Notes under the pieces: generated by a model
The model's input: the letters and a program-made list of their open reading frames with translations, nothing else
What the model was told of the DNA's origin: nothing
Databases searched by the model: none
Shown here: piece by piece, positions 8,407-16,977 of the stretch
Numbering within the stretch: the stretch's first letter is position 1
Layout of the letters: each line of letters begins with the position of its first letter
DNA from: CAXMST01 sp963712765
Lineage (GTDB): Bacteria > Actinomycetota > Thermoleophilia > Solirubrobacterales > 70-9
NCBI GenBank assembly: GCA_963712765.1
Contig: CAVQIX010000001.1
Span: forward strand, 186,001-250,000
DNA: 64,000 bases
Reading direction: 5' to 3'
Translations under genes and position numbers: made by a program

Positions 8407-8419
8407 ATGCTAATAGGCT
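8407..8419. promoter_or_regulatory. Back-to-back divergent -10 elements
   Basis: ATGCTA (8407-8412) is TAGCAT on the minus strand, 6 bases before the peptide ATG at 8400. TAGGCT (8414-8419) on the plus strand lies 6 bases before codon ATC at 8426, which begins the open frame of the MBL hydrolase. The two hexamers are one base apart, so polymerase can hardly use both at once. Confidence 0.5.
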
Positions 8420-8503
8420 GAGCCCATCGCCAACCCCTTCAAGCCGATCACCGAGAAGATCGCCGACCGCGTCTGGCGCCACGCCGGCGATCTTCGCCAG
8501 GGA

Positions 8504-9181
8504 ATGAACGTCTACTTCCTTCGCGAGGACGACGGAGGGATCACGATCTTCGACGCGGGCACCAGGAGCATGACCAAGGGGGCGAAGCGGGCTGCCGAGG
8601 AACTTGGGCCGATCCGCCGTGTAGTCCTCGGCCACTCGCATGCCGACCACCGCGGGATCGCGAAGGGAATCGGCGCCCCGATCTACTGCCACCCCGACGA
8701 GCGCCCCGACGCAGAGGGTGACGGCGGCTACCACTACTTCGACCTCGACCAGATCCAGTTCAGGCTCCCGAAGCTGCTCTACCCCCGCCTGCTCAAGCAC
8801 TGGGACTGCGGCCCGCTGGAGATCGCCGGTACCGTCGCCGAGGGCGACGAGGTCTGCGGCTTCGAGGTCAAGCATTTCCCCGGCCACGCCCCCGGCCTGA
8901 TCGGGCTCTGGCGGGAATCCGACCGCCTGGCCCTGGTCAGCGACACCCTCTATGTCGTCGACTCGATGCGCTTCAAGCCCTCCGAGCTGCCGAACGTCCC
9001 CAACCCGATCTTCAACAAGGACACCCCTGCCGCGATCGAGAGTCTTCGCAAGCTCGCCGCGCTAGAGCCACGGACGATCGCCCCCGGCCACGCCGAGCCG
9101 CTGGTCGGCGAGCCCCACCAGCTCCGCGTCCTGCTCGAACAGGCCGTCGAGCGGGCCGAGGCCGGCACGGCCTGGGAATGA
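8504..9181 (+). CDS. MBL-fold metallo-hydrolase (start uncertain)
   Basis: The metal-binding set is complete: VVLGHSHADHRG (HxHxDH), HFPGHAPG, LALVSDTLYVV and TIAPGHAEP. The first ATG or GTG in frame is 8504, giving 225 residues. The frame is open back to a TAG at 8414, however, and the codons from 8426 (IANPFKPITEK, then RVWRHAGDLRQG) read like a genuine N-terminus of this fold. No standard start codon exists there; position 8426 is ATC. The TAGGCT hexamer 6 bases before 8426 suggests transcription starts exactly there. The true protein may therefore begin at 8426 (251 residues) from an ATC start, or the base may be a sequence error for ATG. The substrate is unknown. Confidence 0.8.
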   Translation: MNVYFLREDDGGITIFDAGTRSMTKGAKRAAEELGPIRRVVLGHSHADHRGIAKGIGAPIYCHPDERPDAEGDGGYHYFDLDQIQFRLPKLLYPRLLKHWDCGPLEIAGTVAEGDEVCGFEVKHFPGHAPGLIGLWRESDRLALVSDTLYVVDSMRFKPSELPNVPNPIFNKDTPAAIESLRKLAALEPRTIAPGHAEPLVGEPHQLRVLLEQAVERAEAGTAWE

Positions 9182-9193
9182 GGCCCGGCCGCC

Positions 9194-9210
9194 GCGACGA
9201 CTCCCGTCGC
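9194..9210. terminator. Short GC hairpin between convergent genes
   Basis: GCGACG-ACTCC-CGTCGC forms a 6-bp stem with a 5-base loop, followed by TTCAGCTTT. It lies between the convergent MBL hydrolase and the kinase-cyclase gene. The weak stem and absence of a clean T-run keep confidence low. Confidence 0.35.
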
Positions 9211-9250
9211 TTCAGCTTTGGCGGCAATCCGACCCGCGGCAGACGTTGGT

Positions 9251-12200
9251 TCAGCCCACCGGAGCCTGGGCACGTCCGAGCCTGAAGACGCGGTGGCTGC
9301 CGGCCAGCCCCTTCAGCTCCAACACCCGCTCCCCCTCGAAGCGGCAGCTCGCGGGCCCGCGCTCGCGCAGGGCCTCGGAGACGAGGATCTCTCCGCCCAG
9401 CGCCTGCGCGGCGATCCTCGCGGCGAGGATCACGCTGCGGCCGAAGAAGTCCCCCTCCTCCTCGATCACCTCGCCGACGTGCATCCCCATCCGCACCCGC
9501 ACGCGTTCGTCCTGGCGTCCGTCGGACGCCGCCTCCTCGAGGTCGTCCTGGACCGCCAGCGCACACTTGAGGGCCTCGGCCGGATCGGGGAAGGCGAGCA
9601 TGAACCCATCCCCCTGGTTCTTGACCTCGGTTCCGGAGTGCTCCTGCAGGCGCCGCCTGAAGATCGAGTTGTGGCCGCGCAGGACCTCGATCCAGCGCTC
9701 ATCGCCGAGCCGCTCGGTCATCAGGGTCGAGTTCTCGATGTCGCTGAAGAGGATCGTCACCCGGCCGTCCGCGGAGGCGACCGAGACGAGATCGGGACGC
9801 TCGTCGGCGACGGCCAGCGCGACGCTGTCGATCGAGGCGTCTGCCCCCACCGTGGTCACCCCCTGTGCCTCCAGCCGCAGCCTCACAGCGCGCTCGACGT
9901 GACGACGCATCCCGATCTCCTGAGCCTCCTCGAGCGCGAGCGCGAGGATCTCGAGCGCCCGATCGCGGTCGCCCTCGGCGCCACGCGCGAGCAGAACGCG
10001 TCCGAGCTGGAGTCGGACCTCGGCCCGCATCGGCCGATCGGCCATCCGCTCGATCAGCTCCAGGGCCGATTCCAGGTAAGCGATCGCCCTCTCGTCCTCC
10101 CCGATCGCCGCCGACATCATTCCCAGGTAGCGGTCGACCGGACCCTGGCATGCGGCGGAGCGGCCGACGATCACTACCTCGCCGGAGTAGTCGGCCAGGC
10201 GGCCGAGCAGGTCGCGGCAGCTTCGCTCGTCCCCGAGGCGGGCGGCGACCTCGCCTATCCTCGAGACGCCGACAAGCCAGTTCGCGTCGCGCGGAATCCC
10301 ATCGAACCCGCGCGCCGCGATCGGCTCGAAATCGGCCCGCGCCTCATCGAGCCGGTCGGCCTCGGTCAGGAAGCCGACCAGGGCCAGCCGCCAAGCGGGG
10401 ATCGCCGGATAGCGTTCTACCATCTCACGGACGACCGGGAGCATCTCCTCGGCGGCGCCCTCGAAGGTCCGGATCAGGGCCATCTGAATCACGTGGAACT
10501 GCTCCGACAGCGGCTCCTCGGCGAGCTGCCCGAGCCGCTGCCCCTCCCCGGCGAGTAGCTTCGCCTCCGTCAGCCGGCCGGCCATGATCGCCCTCGAGGC
10601 GCGCATGACCGGGATGTGCCAGAGGTGTCGCGGCTCGGCGAGCTGCTCAGCGAGCTGCACGTAGTCCGCCATCGCCCGGTCCGCGGACCCCACGTCCCCC
10701 AGCTGCAGCAGGGCGGTCATGCGGTAGGCGTGAGCACGCGCCTCGTTGCTGCGGTCGCCGGCCTGCCGCGAGACCTCGCGCAGCTCCTCGGCGTTGCGGA
10801 GCCTGGCCGGCACGCGGCCGGGTCGGGCGGTATCGACGAACTGACGGATCGCCAACGCCGGCGCCAGGGCGGCGGGATCGCCCGAGCTCCGAGCCAGCTC
10901 GATGGCCTCGGTGCTGAGTCGGTCTGCCTCGACCGGGTCCTCCCAGTACTCCTCCTGGGCCAGTGCCGCCATCAGTCGCCCTCTCTTGGCCAGCTCGTCC
11001 TCACCGACCGCGGCCAGCGCCTCGCGCAGGACACCGGCGATCTCCTCCTCCCTGAGGCCGGTCTGCGAGAGCGCCGCGATCTTGATCGCCGCGGTCGTGA
11101 GCGCCTCCGCGTCGCCGAGCTCCCGGGCCAGACGGGCGGCCTCGAAGAGCACCTCGCGTGCCGCCACGAACCCACCGCCGCGGGTCAGCTCCTCACCGAG
11201 CTCGAGCCGCAGGTCGAGTGCCTCGGCGCGCGCGTCCTCGGGCAGGAGCTCAAGAGCGCGACCGAGATGCTCGGCCGCATCCGCGTGGGCCAGGCGTCCG
11301 GCCGCCTGGCGCCCGGCAGCGCGCGAGTACTCGCGCGCCTTCGCCTGCACGTCCCCCGCTCCCTCGCCGGCCGTCCCCCGCGCGACTGCCCCGTAGTGGC
11401 GCGCCAGCGCCGTCAGCTGTCCGCTGAGCCGCCCGGCGAACAGCGACTCGATCGCCTCGGCGGCCTTGCGATGCAGAGCGACGCGGTCACCATCGGCGAT
11501 CCCGTCGGCGAGCACCTCGCGGAAGACGGCGTGGGTGAACATGAAGGCACCCCCGCTCCGGGGCTCGAGGATCCGCGCCGCGCGGGCCTGCTCGATCGCC
11601 GCGTCGGGCGAGTCGCCGAGCACGACGGCAAGGGAATCGCGGTCGAACTCCCGCCCGAGGACGGCCGCCGCCTCGAGCATCTCCCGCGTCCCCGGGTCGA
11701 GGCGGTCGACGCGGCGGCGAATCGCCTCGCTGACCCCGTGTGGAACCGAGAGCTCGTCCAGCTCGCCGCCCTCCTCGGTCGCGAGCAGGCGGATCACCTC
11801 GCCGACGAAGAACGGGTTGCCGCCCGTCTGCTCGCTTATCTCGGCGACGAGCTCGGGGCGGGGGCGCCGCCCGGTGGTCAGCTCGAGGTAGCGGCTGATC
11901 GCCTCCGAATCAAGCCCGTGGAGCGAGATCCGGCGCCGGTCGGGCACCTGGTCGAGTTCCGAGAGCGTGCGCCGCAGCTCCTCCCTGCCGGCCGCCTCCT
12001 CGGGCCGGTAGGCGCCGAGCAGCAACAGGGGGGTCCGCCCGAGACGGTGGGAGAGGAAGCGCAGCAGCTCCAGCGATGAGGAGTCGGCCCAGTGCAGATC
12101 GTCGATCACGACCAGCAGCGGCCGCGACTTCGAGGCGCCGAGCAGGAAGCTGGCGACGGCCTCGAAGAAGCGAAACCGGGATTCCTCGCTCTCGATCTCC

Positions 12201-13597
12201 GGGGGCTCGGAGATCGACGGCACGATCTCGGTCAGCTCGGGCACGAGCCGGGCCAGCTCGGGCCCGTTCGCGCCGAGCTGCCAGGCGAGACCGACGGGAT
12301 CGGCGTCGCGGATGTAGGAGCGCAGGACCTGCACGAAGGGCCAGTAGGCCGGGGTCGCCTCGGCCTCGTGGCAGGAGGCCGCCAGGACGGTGGCGCCACG
12401 GACCCGGGCGTAGGTGATCAGCTCCTCGCTCAGGCGCGTCTTGCCGATCCCGGGCTCGCCCTCGATCAGAGCGACCGTGCCCCGCTCCCTGAGCGACGTC
12501 TCCAGCAGCTGCCTGAGTGAGTCCAGCTCTTTCTCGCGGCCGACGAAAACGCCTCCGGCGAGCGCATCGAGCGGGTTCTGCTCCGCCTCGGACTCCTCCC
12601 CGCCGTCGGGATCCGCGGCGATCCGCTCAAGCTCGGCGCGGAGCTGCGCGGCTCCCGCGGGACGATCGTCGGGCGACTTCGCGAGCAGCTCGGCCACCAG
12701 GCCATCGAGAGCCCCGGGAACCTCCGCGTTGTGACGGGATGGTGCAACCGGCTCGGCGCTGAGGTGCCTGCTGATGATGCTGACCGGATCGTCCCCAGGG
12801 AATGGCGGCTCCCCGGTGAGCATCTCGTAGAGCAGCGCTCCCAGTGAGTAGAGGTCTGCGCGGCCGTCAGTTCGGCGCCCGATCGCCTGCTCCGGCGGCA
12901 GGTAGGCGGCGGTGCCGACGACCATGGTTTCGAGCGCCTCGCGCGAGCGCAGCGCACTGGTGGCAAGACCGAAGTCCCCGAGTCGCGCAGAGCCATCGGC
13001 GTCGAGCCAGACGTTCGCCGGCTTGATGTCCCGGTGAACGATGCCCTGCGCGTGGGCGTGGGCGAGGCCCTCCGCCACGTCGGTCGCGATCCGCAGGGCG
13101 CGGGCTATCTCGAGTCGCCCCTCGCGAGAGCCCGCCAGCAGCTCCCTGAGATCGCCGCCGGGCATGTACTCGGAGGCGATGTAGGGTCGCGATCCGTCCT
13201 GACCGGTCGAGAGGACCGGGACCACCCTCGCGTGGTCGCCCAGAGCCCCCATCGCCTCCGCTTCCCTGCGGGCGCGTGCCTCGGCGGTCGCCGCCAGCCC
13301 CTCGGTGCTGAAGACGGCGACGGCGACGAGGGCGCCTTCACGCTCGGAGTCGCGGCAGAGGTAGACCCGCTTGCGGGTCCCCTCACCGAGGAAGCCGACG
13401 ACCTCGTAGCGCCCGGCCCCGACCTCGGTGGGGGCGTCCGACGGGGGAGGCCGCACCTCAGCCGGAATCGCTGCCGCCCCGCCGCCCCCGGTCGCCGCCC
13501 CGCCCGCCGAGGCGGGGCCTGCTTCGAGCGAGGCGCCACAGCTATCGCAGAAGCGTGCCCCGTCTCGATTGTCGTTTCCGCATTTCGGGCACTTCAT
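9251..13597 (-). CDS. Zinc-ribbon / Ser-Thr kinase-like / AAA ATPase / TPR / class III cyclase fusion
   Basis: The product is 1448 residues and soluble. In order: a zinc ribbon (CPKC...CDSC, residues 3-20); a Hanks-type kinase domain (about 63-325) with HRDIKPAN at 188-195 and DFG at 208-210; a STAND-like ATPase (FVGREKE, Walker A GEPGIGKT 380-387, Walker B LLVVIDDLHWAD); a long helical TPR-like region (about 750-1250); and a C-terminal class III nucleotide cyclase domain from 1278 (ILFSDIENST with Asp1286, NQGDGFM with Asp1330). The beta3 Lys of the kinase is replaced by Ala94 (VAVAVF), and the glycine loop GEGTRKRV carries Lys76 instead. It probably links a bound signal to cyclic-nucleotide output. 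ATG 13597 starts the zinc ribbon; TATCCT lies 10 bases upstream. Confidence 0.88.
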   Translation of the reverse strand: MKCPKCGNDNRDGARFCDSCGASLEAGPASAGGAATGGGGAAAIPAEVRPPPSDAPTEVGAGRYEVVGFLGEGTRKRVYLCRDSEREGALVAVAVFSTEGLAATAEARARREAEAMGALGDHARVVPVLSTGQDGSRPYIASEYMPGGDLRELLAGSREGRLEIARALRIATDVAEGLAHAHAQGIVHRDIKPANVWLDADGSARLGDFGLATSALRSREALETMVVGTAAYLPPEQAIGRRTDGRADLYSLGALLYEMLTGEPPFPGDDPVSIISRHLSAEPVAPSRHNAEVPGALDGLVAELLAKSPDDRPAGAAQLRAELERIAADPDGGEESEAEQNPLDALAGGVFVGREKELDSLRQLLETSLRERGTVALIEGEPGIGKTRLSEELITYARVRGATVLAASCHEAEATPAYWPFVQVLRSYIRDADPVGLAWQLGANGPELARLVPELTEIVPSISEPPEIESEESRFRFFEAVASFLLGASKSRPLLVVIDDLHWADSSSLELLRFLSHRLGRTPLLLLGAYRPEEAAGREELRRTLSELDQVPDRRRISLHGLDSEAISRYLELTTGRRPRPELVAEISEQTGGNPFFVGEVIRLLATEEGGELDELSVPHGVSEAIRRRVDRLDPGTREMLEAAAVLGREFDRDSLAVVLGDSPDAAIEQARAARILEPRSGGAFMFTHAVFREVLADGIADGDRVALHRKAAEAIESLFAGRLSGQLTALARHYGAVARGTAGEGAGDVQAKAREYSRAAGRQAAGRLAHADAAEHLGRALELLPEDARAEALDLRLELGEELTRGGGFVAAREVLFEAARLARELGDAEALTTAAIKIAALSQTGLREEEIAGVLREALAAVGEDELAKRGRLMAALAQEEYWEDPVEADRLSTEAIELARSSGDPAALAPALAIRQFVDTARPGRVPARLRNAEELREVSRQAGDRSNEARAHAYRMTALLQLGDVGSADRAMADYVQLAEQLAEPRHLWHIPVMRASRAIMAGRLTEAKLLAGEGQRLGQLAEEPLSEQFHVIQMALIRTFEGAAEEMLPVVREMVERYPAIPAWRLALVGFLTEADRLDEARADFEPIAARGFDGIPRDANWLVGVSRIGEVAARLGDERSCRDLLGRLADYSGEVVIVGRSAACQGPVDRYLGMMSAAIGEDERAIAYLESALELIERMADRPMRAEVRLQLGRVLLARGAEGDRDRALEILALALEEAQEIGMRRHVERAVRLRLEAQGVTTVGADASIDSVALAVADERPDLVSVASADGRVTILFSDIENSTLMTERLGDERWIEVLRGHNSIFRRRLQEHSGTEVKNQGDGFMLAFPDPAEALKCALAVQDDLEEAASDGRQDERVRVRMGMHVGEVIEEEGDFFGRSVILAARIAAQALGGEILVSEALRERGPASCRFEGERVLELKGLAGSHRVFRLGRAQAPVG

Positions 13598-13756
13598 CGG
13601 CCAGCCGAGGATATCCGCGGCCGCGCCACGCGGAGCGGGGGCACCGGTGGACGGCCCCGATCGAGACGGGGTCGAGATCGATTCCTGACGAGCACCGCGC
13701 CTGCCGCAGGTAGCCACGGCTTGTCGATGCTTGCGCGATGCACCGCCTGCGGGGGC

Positions 13757-15319
13757 TCACTCGCAACGGGTGCCGGAGGGCGGCAGCGGGTCACGGCCCG
13801 GTATCCCCGCACACTTCGCCAGGGTGCTGATCCGCTTCTGGAAGTCACGCTGAAGTGCGCCATCAGCGCTCCGGCGCGGCGCGGGGAAGAGGTTCTCGAT
13901 CTGGAAGGGGTCGGTATCGAGGTCGTAGTGCTCGATCCCGTCCGGGACGCAGCGGCCGCTGGTCGGGATCGGCCCCCTGCCGTACTCGAAGTACACCTCG
14001 CGCCCGGACCTGATCCCGCGGAAGTCGCAGTTGTTGCGCTCGACCAGCAGCGAACGCTCCGCCGGCCAGGGCCCGGATCCGTCGAGCAGGGGCAGCAGCG
14101 ACCGGCCGTCGAGCGTCCGGCAGCGGCCTGCGACGCACGGCTCGACGCCGGCCAATTCGGCGATCGTCGGGGCGATGTCGATGTTCGCGGTCGATGCACC
14201 GATCACGCGTGGTTGGCCGCCGCCGCGCAGGTATTGCCCGGGAACCTGCACGAGCAGCGGCATCCGCAGGTTCTCCTCATACGGATACGGCTTGCCGAGC
14301 TTGATCCGGTGCTCGCCGTAGAAGTACCCGTTGTCGGAGGTGAAGATGAAGACGGTCCGGTCGAGCTCGCCCGCCGCCTCGATCTTGCGGAACACCCTGT
14401 CGATGCCGCGGTCGACCGAGGCGAGCGACTCGACCATGCAACGGTACCGCCTCCCCGTCGTGGCGACCACCTCCGGGTCCATCCGCGGCAGCGCCTGGAT
14501 GAAGTCTGGCTTGTCGGAGACATCGAGCTCGTTGAAGCTTGGGGGATTGGGGAGGCCGAGGGACGATGCCCGGCCTTCGTCGGCCGGGGCCGGCACCGGC
14601 GCGCCCCTGCAGGCGGGTTCGCCGCGGCCGGCGGCGACGTGGGGCGCGTAGTAGTCGAGCTGCATGAAGAACGGCTCCGGCTTGCGCGCGAGCTTCCTCG
14701 CCCAGGCTGCGGCGCGGCGGTTCGTGACGACGGTCAGGTGATCGGCATCCTCCGACCCGTAGGCCCGGAGGCGACCGTTCTTGGAGGCGCGCCACTCGTA
14801 GTACGCCTTTGTCTCGAACTGCGTGAACCAGTAGTCCCACCCCGGTGCGACGGTCCGGGGATTACCGGAGAAGTCGCCGAAGCGATTCAGGTACTTGCCG
14901 ACGTGGGCCGTCGAGTAGCCGGCGCCTTGCAGCCAGACGGGCAGAACGTTGCCCTTGTCCCTGAGTAGGGCGTAATCGTTTTGCAGGACCCCGTTGTTGT
15001 GACCGTACTGCCCGGTCAGCAGCGACGCGCGCGAGGGGCAGCACAACGGCGTGGTGACGATGTAGTCGCTGAAGGACGACCCTCCCGCCATGCGCTCCGA
15101 GAGGCGAGGCATCACCGCGCTCGTCGCCGTCGAGGCCTGCTGGTCGTCGGTGGTGATCAGCACGATGTTGGGCGGCGGCGGGTCGAGCGGGTCGCCGAGC
15201 GCAGCGTTCGCATCCGGCTCGCCGCCGAGCAGTGCGGTCGCGAGCATGCAGGCTGCGAGCAGGGCCGCGCCCAGGAACAGGGCCTTCGATCGTGTGGGGG
15301 TTTGAGCGATCGGGGGCAT
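13757..15319 (-). CDS. Secreted arylsulfatase-type sulfatase
   Basis: The 520-residue sulfatase of the alkaline-phosphatase superfamily has a signal peptide or N-terminal anchor (about residues 10-35). Metal ligands are in NIVLITTDDQQ (Asp58-Asp59). The activation motif TPLCCPSRASLLTGQYGHNNG has the CxPSR core (Cys93), where a formylglycine-generating enzyme would convert Cys to formylglycine. No such enzyme lies in this window. Other motifs are AGYSTAHVGKYLN, MQLDYYAPH and TSDNGYFYGEHR. The target is probably a sulfated polysaccharide or phenolic sulfate outside the cell. ATG 15319 is chosen because the longer frame would overlap the divergent ppiB. Confidence 0.9.
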   Translation of the reverse strand: MPPIAQTPTRSKALFLGAALLAACMLATALLGGEPDANAALGDPLDPPPPNIVLITTDDQQASTATSAVMPRLSERMAGGSSFSDYIVTTPLCCPSRASLLTGQYGHNNGVLQNDYALLRDKGNVLPVWLQGAGYSTAHVGKYLNRFGDFSGNPRTVAPGWDYWFTQFETKAYYEWRASKNGRLRAYGSEDADHLTVVTNRRAAAWARKLARKPEPFFMQLDYYAPHVAAGRGEPACRGAPVPAPADEGRASSLGLPNPPSFNELDVSDKPDFIQALPRMDPEVVATTGRRYRCMVESLASVDRGIDRVFRKIEAAGELDRTVFIFTSDNGYFYGEHRIKLGKPYPYEENLRMPLLVQVPGQYLRGGGQPRVIGASTANIDIAPTIAELAGVEPCVAGRCRTLDGRSLLPLLDGSGPWPAERSLLVERNNCDFRGIRSGREVYFEYGRGPIPTSGRCVPDGIEHYDLDTDPFQIENLFPAPRRSADGALQRDFQKRISTLAKCAGIPGRDPLPPSGTRCE

Positions 15320-15374
15320 CAGTGTGTGAACAGGCCGGGGACCGCTAAGTCGCGGCCGCGCTCCGTCCGTCCAA

Positions 15375-15380
15375 TAGGAT
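15375..15380 (+). promoter_or_regulatory. -10 element TAGGAT for ppiB
   Basis: TAGGAT lies 7 bases before the ppiB ATG, fitting a leaderless transcript. Confidence 0.55.
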
Positions 15381-15387
15381 CGTAGGC

Positions 15388-15846
15388 ATGTCGAAAGCAA
15401 CCCTTCACACCAATGCCGGCCCGATCGAGTTCGAGCTCCACGACGAGGACGCTCCGAAGACGGTCGAGAACTTCCGCAAACTCGCCTCCGACGGCTTCTA
15501 TGACGGGCTGATCTTCCACCGGGTGATCAAGGACTTCATGATCCAGGGCGGCTGCCCGCAGGGCACCGGTACCGGCGGTCCGGGCTACCAGTTCGAGGAC
15601 GAGTTCAACGATCACAAGATCGAGCGGGGGGCGCTGGCAATGGCTAACGCGGGCCCGAACACCAATGGCTCCCAGTTCTTCATCGTCACCACCGACGCGG
15701 CGCCCTGGCTCGACGGCAAGCACACCGTCTTCGGCGAGGTCGTCAGCGGCATGGACGCGGTCGATGCGATCGAGGCTACCGAGACCGGCGCCGGCGATCG
15801 CCCGGTCGAGCCCCAGGGCATAGACCGGGTCGAGCTCTCCGAGTAG
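15388..15846 (+). CDS. ppiB: Cyclophilin-type peptidyl-prolyl isomerase
   Basis: The 152-residue cyclophilin catalyses cis-trans isomerisation at Xaa-Pro bonds during protein folding. Signature parts are all present: NFRKLASDGFYDGLIFHRVIKDFMIQGG with the catalytic Arg of FHRV and the Gln of MIQGG, ALAMANAGPNTNGSQFFIV, and LDGKHTVFGEV. No signal peptide or membrane segment is seen, so it is cytoplasmic. It is divergent from the sulfatase gene and convergent with rlmN. The start is unambiguous because the TAGGAT hexamer lies just 7 bases upstream and no earlier in-frame ATG fits. Confidence 0.95.
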   Translation: MSKATLHTNAGPIEFELHDEDAPKTVENFRKLASDGFYDGLIFHRVIKDFMIQGGCPQGTGTGGPGYQFEDEFNDHKIERGALAMANAGPNTNGSQFFIVTTDAAPWLDGKHTVFGEVVSGMDAVDAIEATETGAGDRPVEPQGIDRVELSE

Positions 15847-15914
15847 CCGCCACCGCTGACGAAGCCGGGAGCGTCGGGGGAGGACAGGGCGCCGAGCCGC
15901 CGTCACTAGCGGCG

Positions 15915-16937
15915 CTATGCCGGCGCCGAAGCCGGCGCAGGCATCGGCGGTCCGGGCCCGTCGGCCGCGAGTTGGCCGCAGGCGGCGGCTATGTCGCGGC
16001 CGCGCGTGAGCCGGAGCGTGTTCGGCAACCCACGGCGGCGCAGAACGCTGCGGAACTCCTCGATCGCCTCCGGGCTCGAGCCGGTGTACTCGCCCGGGGT
16101 CGGGTTGTAGGGGATGAGGTTGATCTTCCAGGCCTCGCGCGGCTGCAACGCCTCGGCCAGCACCTCGGCCTGATCGGGCGCGTCGTTGATGCCGGCGAGC
16201 ATCAGGTACTCGACGTAGATGCGCTTGTTGCGGGCCTCGCGCCAGCGCAGAGCTGCCTGCAGGACGTCATGGAGCGGGTAGCGGTCATTGACCGGCATCA
16301 GCCGGCTGCGCAGATCGGATTCTGCGGAGTGCAGGGAGAGGGCGAGCCGGATCCTCGGGCCGTCGGTGGCGAGACGGTCGATGCCGGGCACCCAGCCGAC
16401 GGTGGAGACCGTCGTGTGCGAGGTCGCGATCCCAACCTCGGGCAGTCGTTCGGATGCCCCGATCACCGCGTCGAGGTTCATCAGCGGCTCCCCCATGCCC
16501 ATGAATACGAGGTGGTTGACCCGTTCGGAGCGGCGGAAGTAAAGGACCTGATCGAGGATCTCGGAGGCGGTCAGGTTGCGGCCGAAGGCCATCCGCCCGG
16601 TCGCGCAGAAGTCACAGGTGAGCGGGCAGCCCGACTGCGAGGAGACGCAGATCGAGCGGCGGCCGTCGCGGTAGCGCATCAGGACCGTCTCCAGCGGGTG
16701 GCCGTCGAGCGCGTTGAAGAGGACCTTCTCGGTCCCGTCGGAGGAGGTCGCCGACTCGGCCGGGTGGATCGTGGTGAACGGCACCTCGGCCTCGAGCCGC
16801 TCGCGCAGCGGCTTCGGGAGGTTGGTCATCTCCGCGAAGGAGCGCGCTCCGCGCGCGGCCCACTCCCACACCTGGGTCGTCCGGAAGCCGGGCTCGCCGG
16901 CATCGGCGAGGGTGCGCTGCAGCAGTTCGAGGTCCAT
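15915..16937 (-). CDS. rlmN: 23S rRNA/tRNA adenine-C2 methyltransferase RlmN
   Basis: The 340-residue radical SAM enzyme methylates C2 of A2503 in 23S rRNA, and of A37 in some tRNAs. The 4Fe-4S site is CPLTCDFC (Cys104, Cys108, Cys111), preceded by ICVSSQSG. VFMGMGEPLMN is the SAM-binding GEP motif. The C-terminal AAACGQLAA carries the Cys that takes the methyl group. The Ala/Pro-rich last residues (PMPAPASAPA) are extra. ATG 16937 is favoured because it starts the conserved N-terminal helical domain; the longer frame adds low-complexity Arg/Pro/Ser residues. Confidence 0.95.
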   Translation of the reverse strand: MDLELLQRTLADAGEPGFRTTQVWEWAARGARSFAEMTNLPKPLRERLEAEVPFTTIHPAESATSSDGTEKVLFNALDGHPLETVLMRYRDGRRSICVSSQSGCPLTCDFCATGRMAFGRNLTASEILDQVLYFRRSERVNHLVFMGMGEPLMNLDAVIGASERLPEVGIATSHTTVSTVGWVPGIDRLATDGPRIRLALSLHSAESDLRSRLMPVNDRYPLHDVLQAALRWREARNKRIYVEYLMLAGINDAPDQAEVLAEALQPREAWKINLIPYNPTPGEYTGSSPEAIEEFRSVLRRRGLPNTLRLTRGRDIAAACGQLAADGPGPPMPAPASAPA

Positions 16938-16977
16938 GACCTCAGTCTGGCAGGGGTGGGCGCGGCGGCAACCCCGC

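Noticed and set aside
15915..15945. GC-rich hairpin at the end of rlmN as a terminator
   Set aside because: The inverted repeat encodes the Ala/Pro-rich C-terminus of RlmN and has no T-run, so it may be a by-product of coding.
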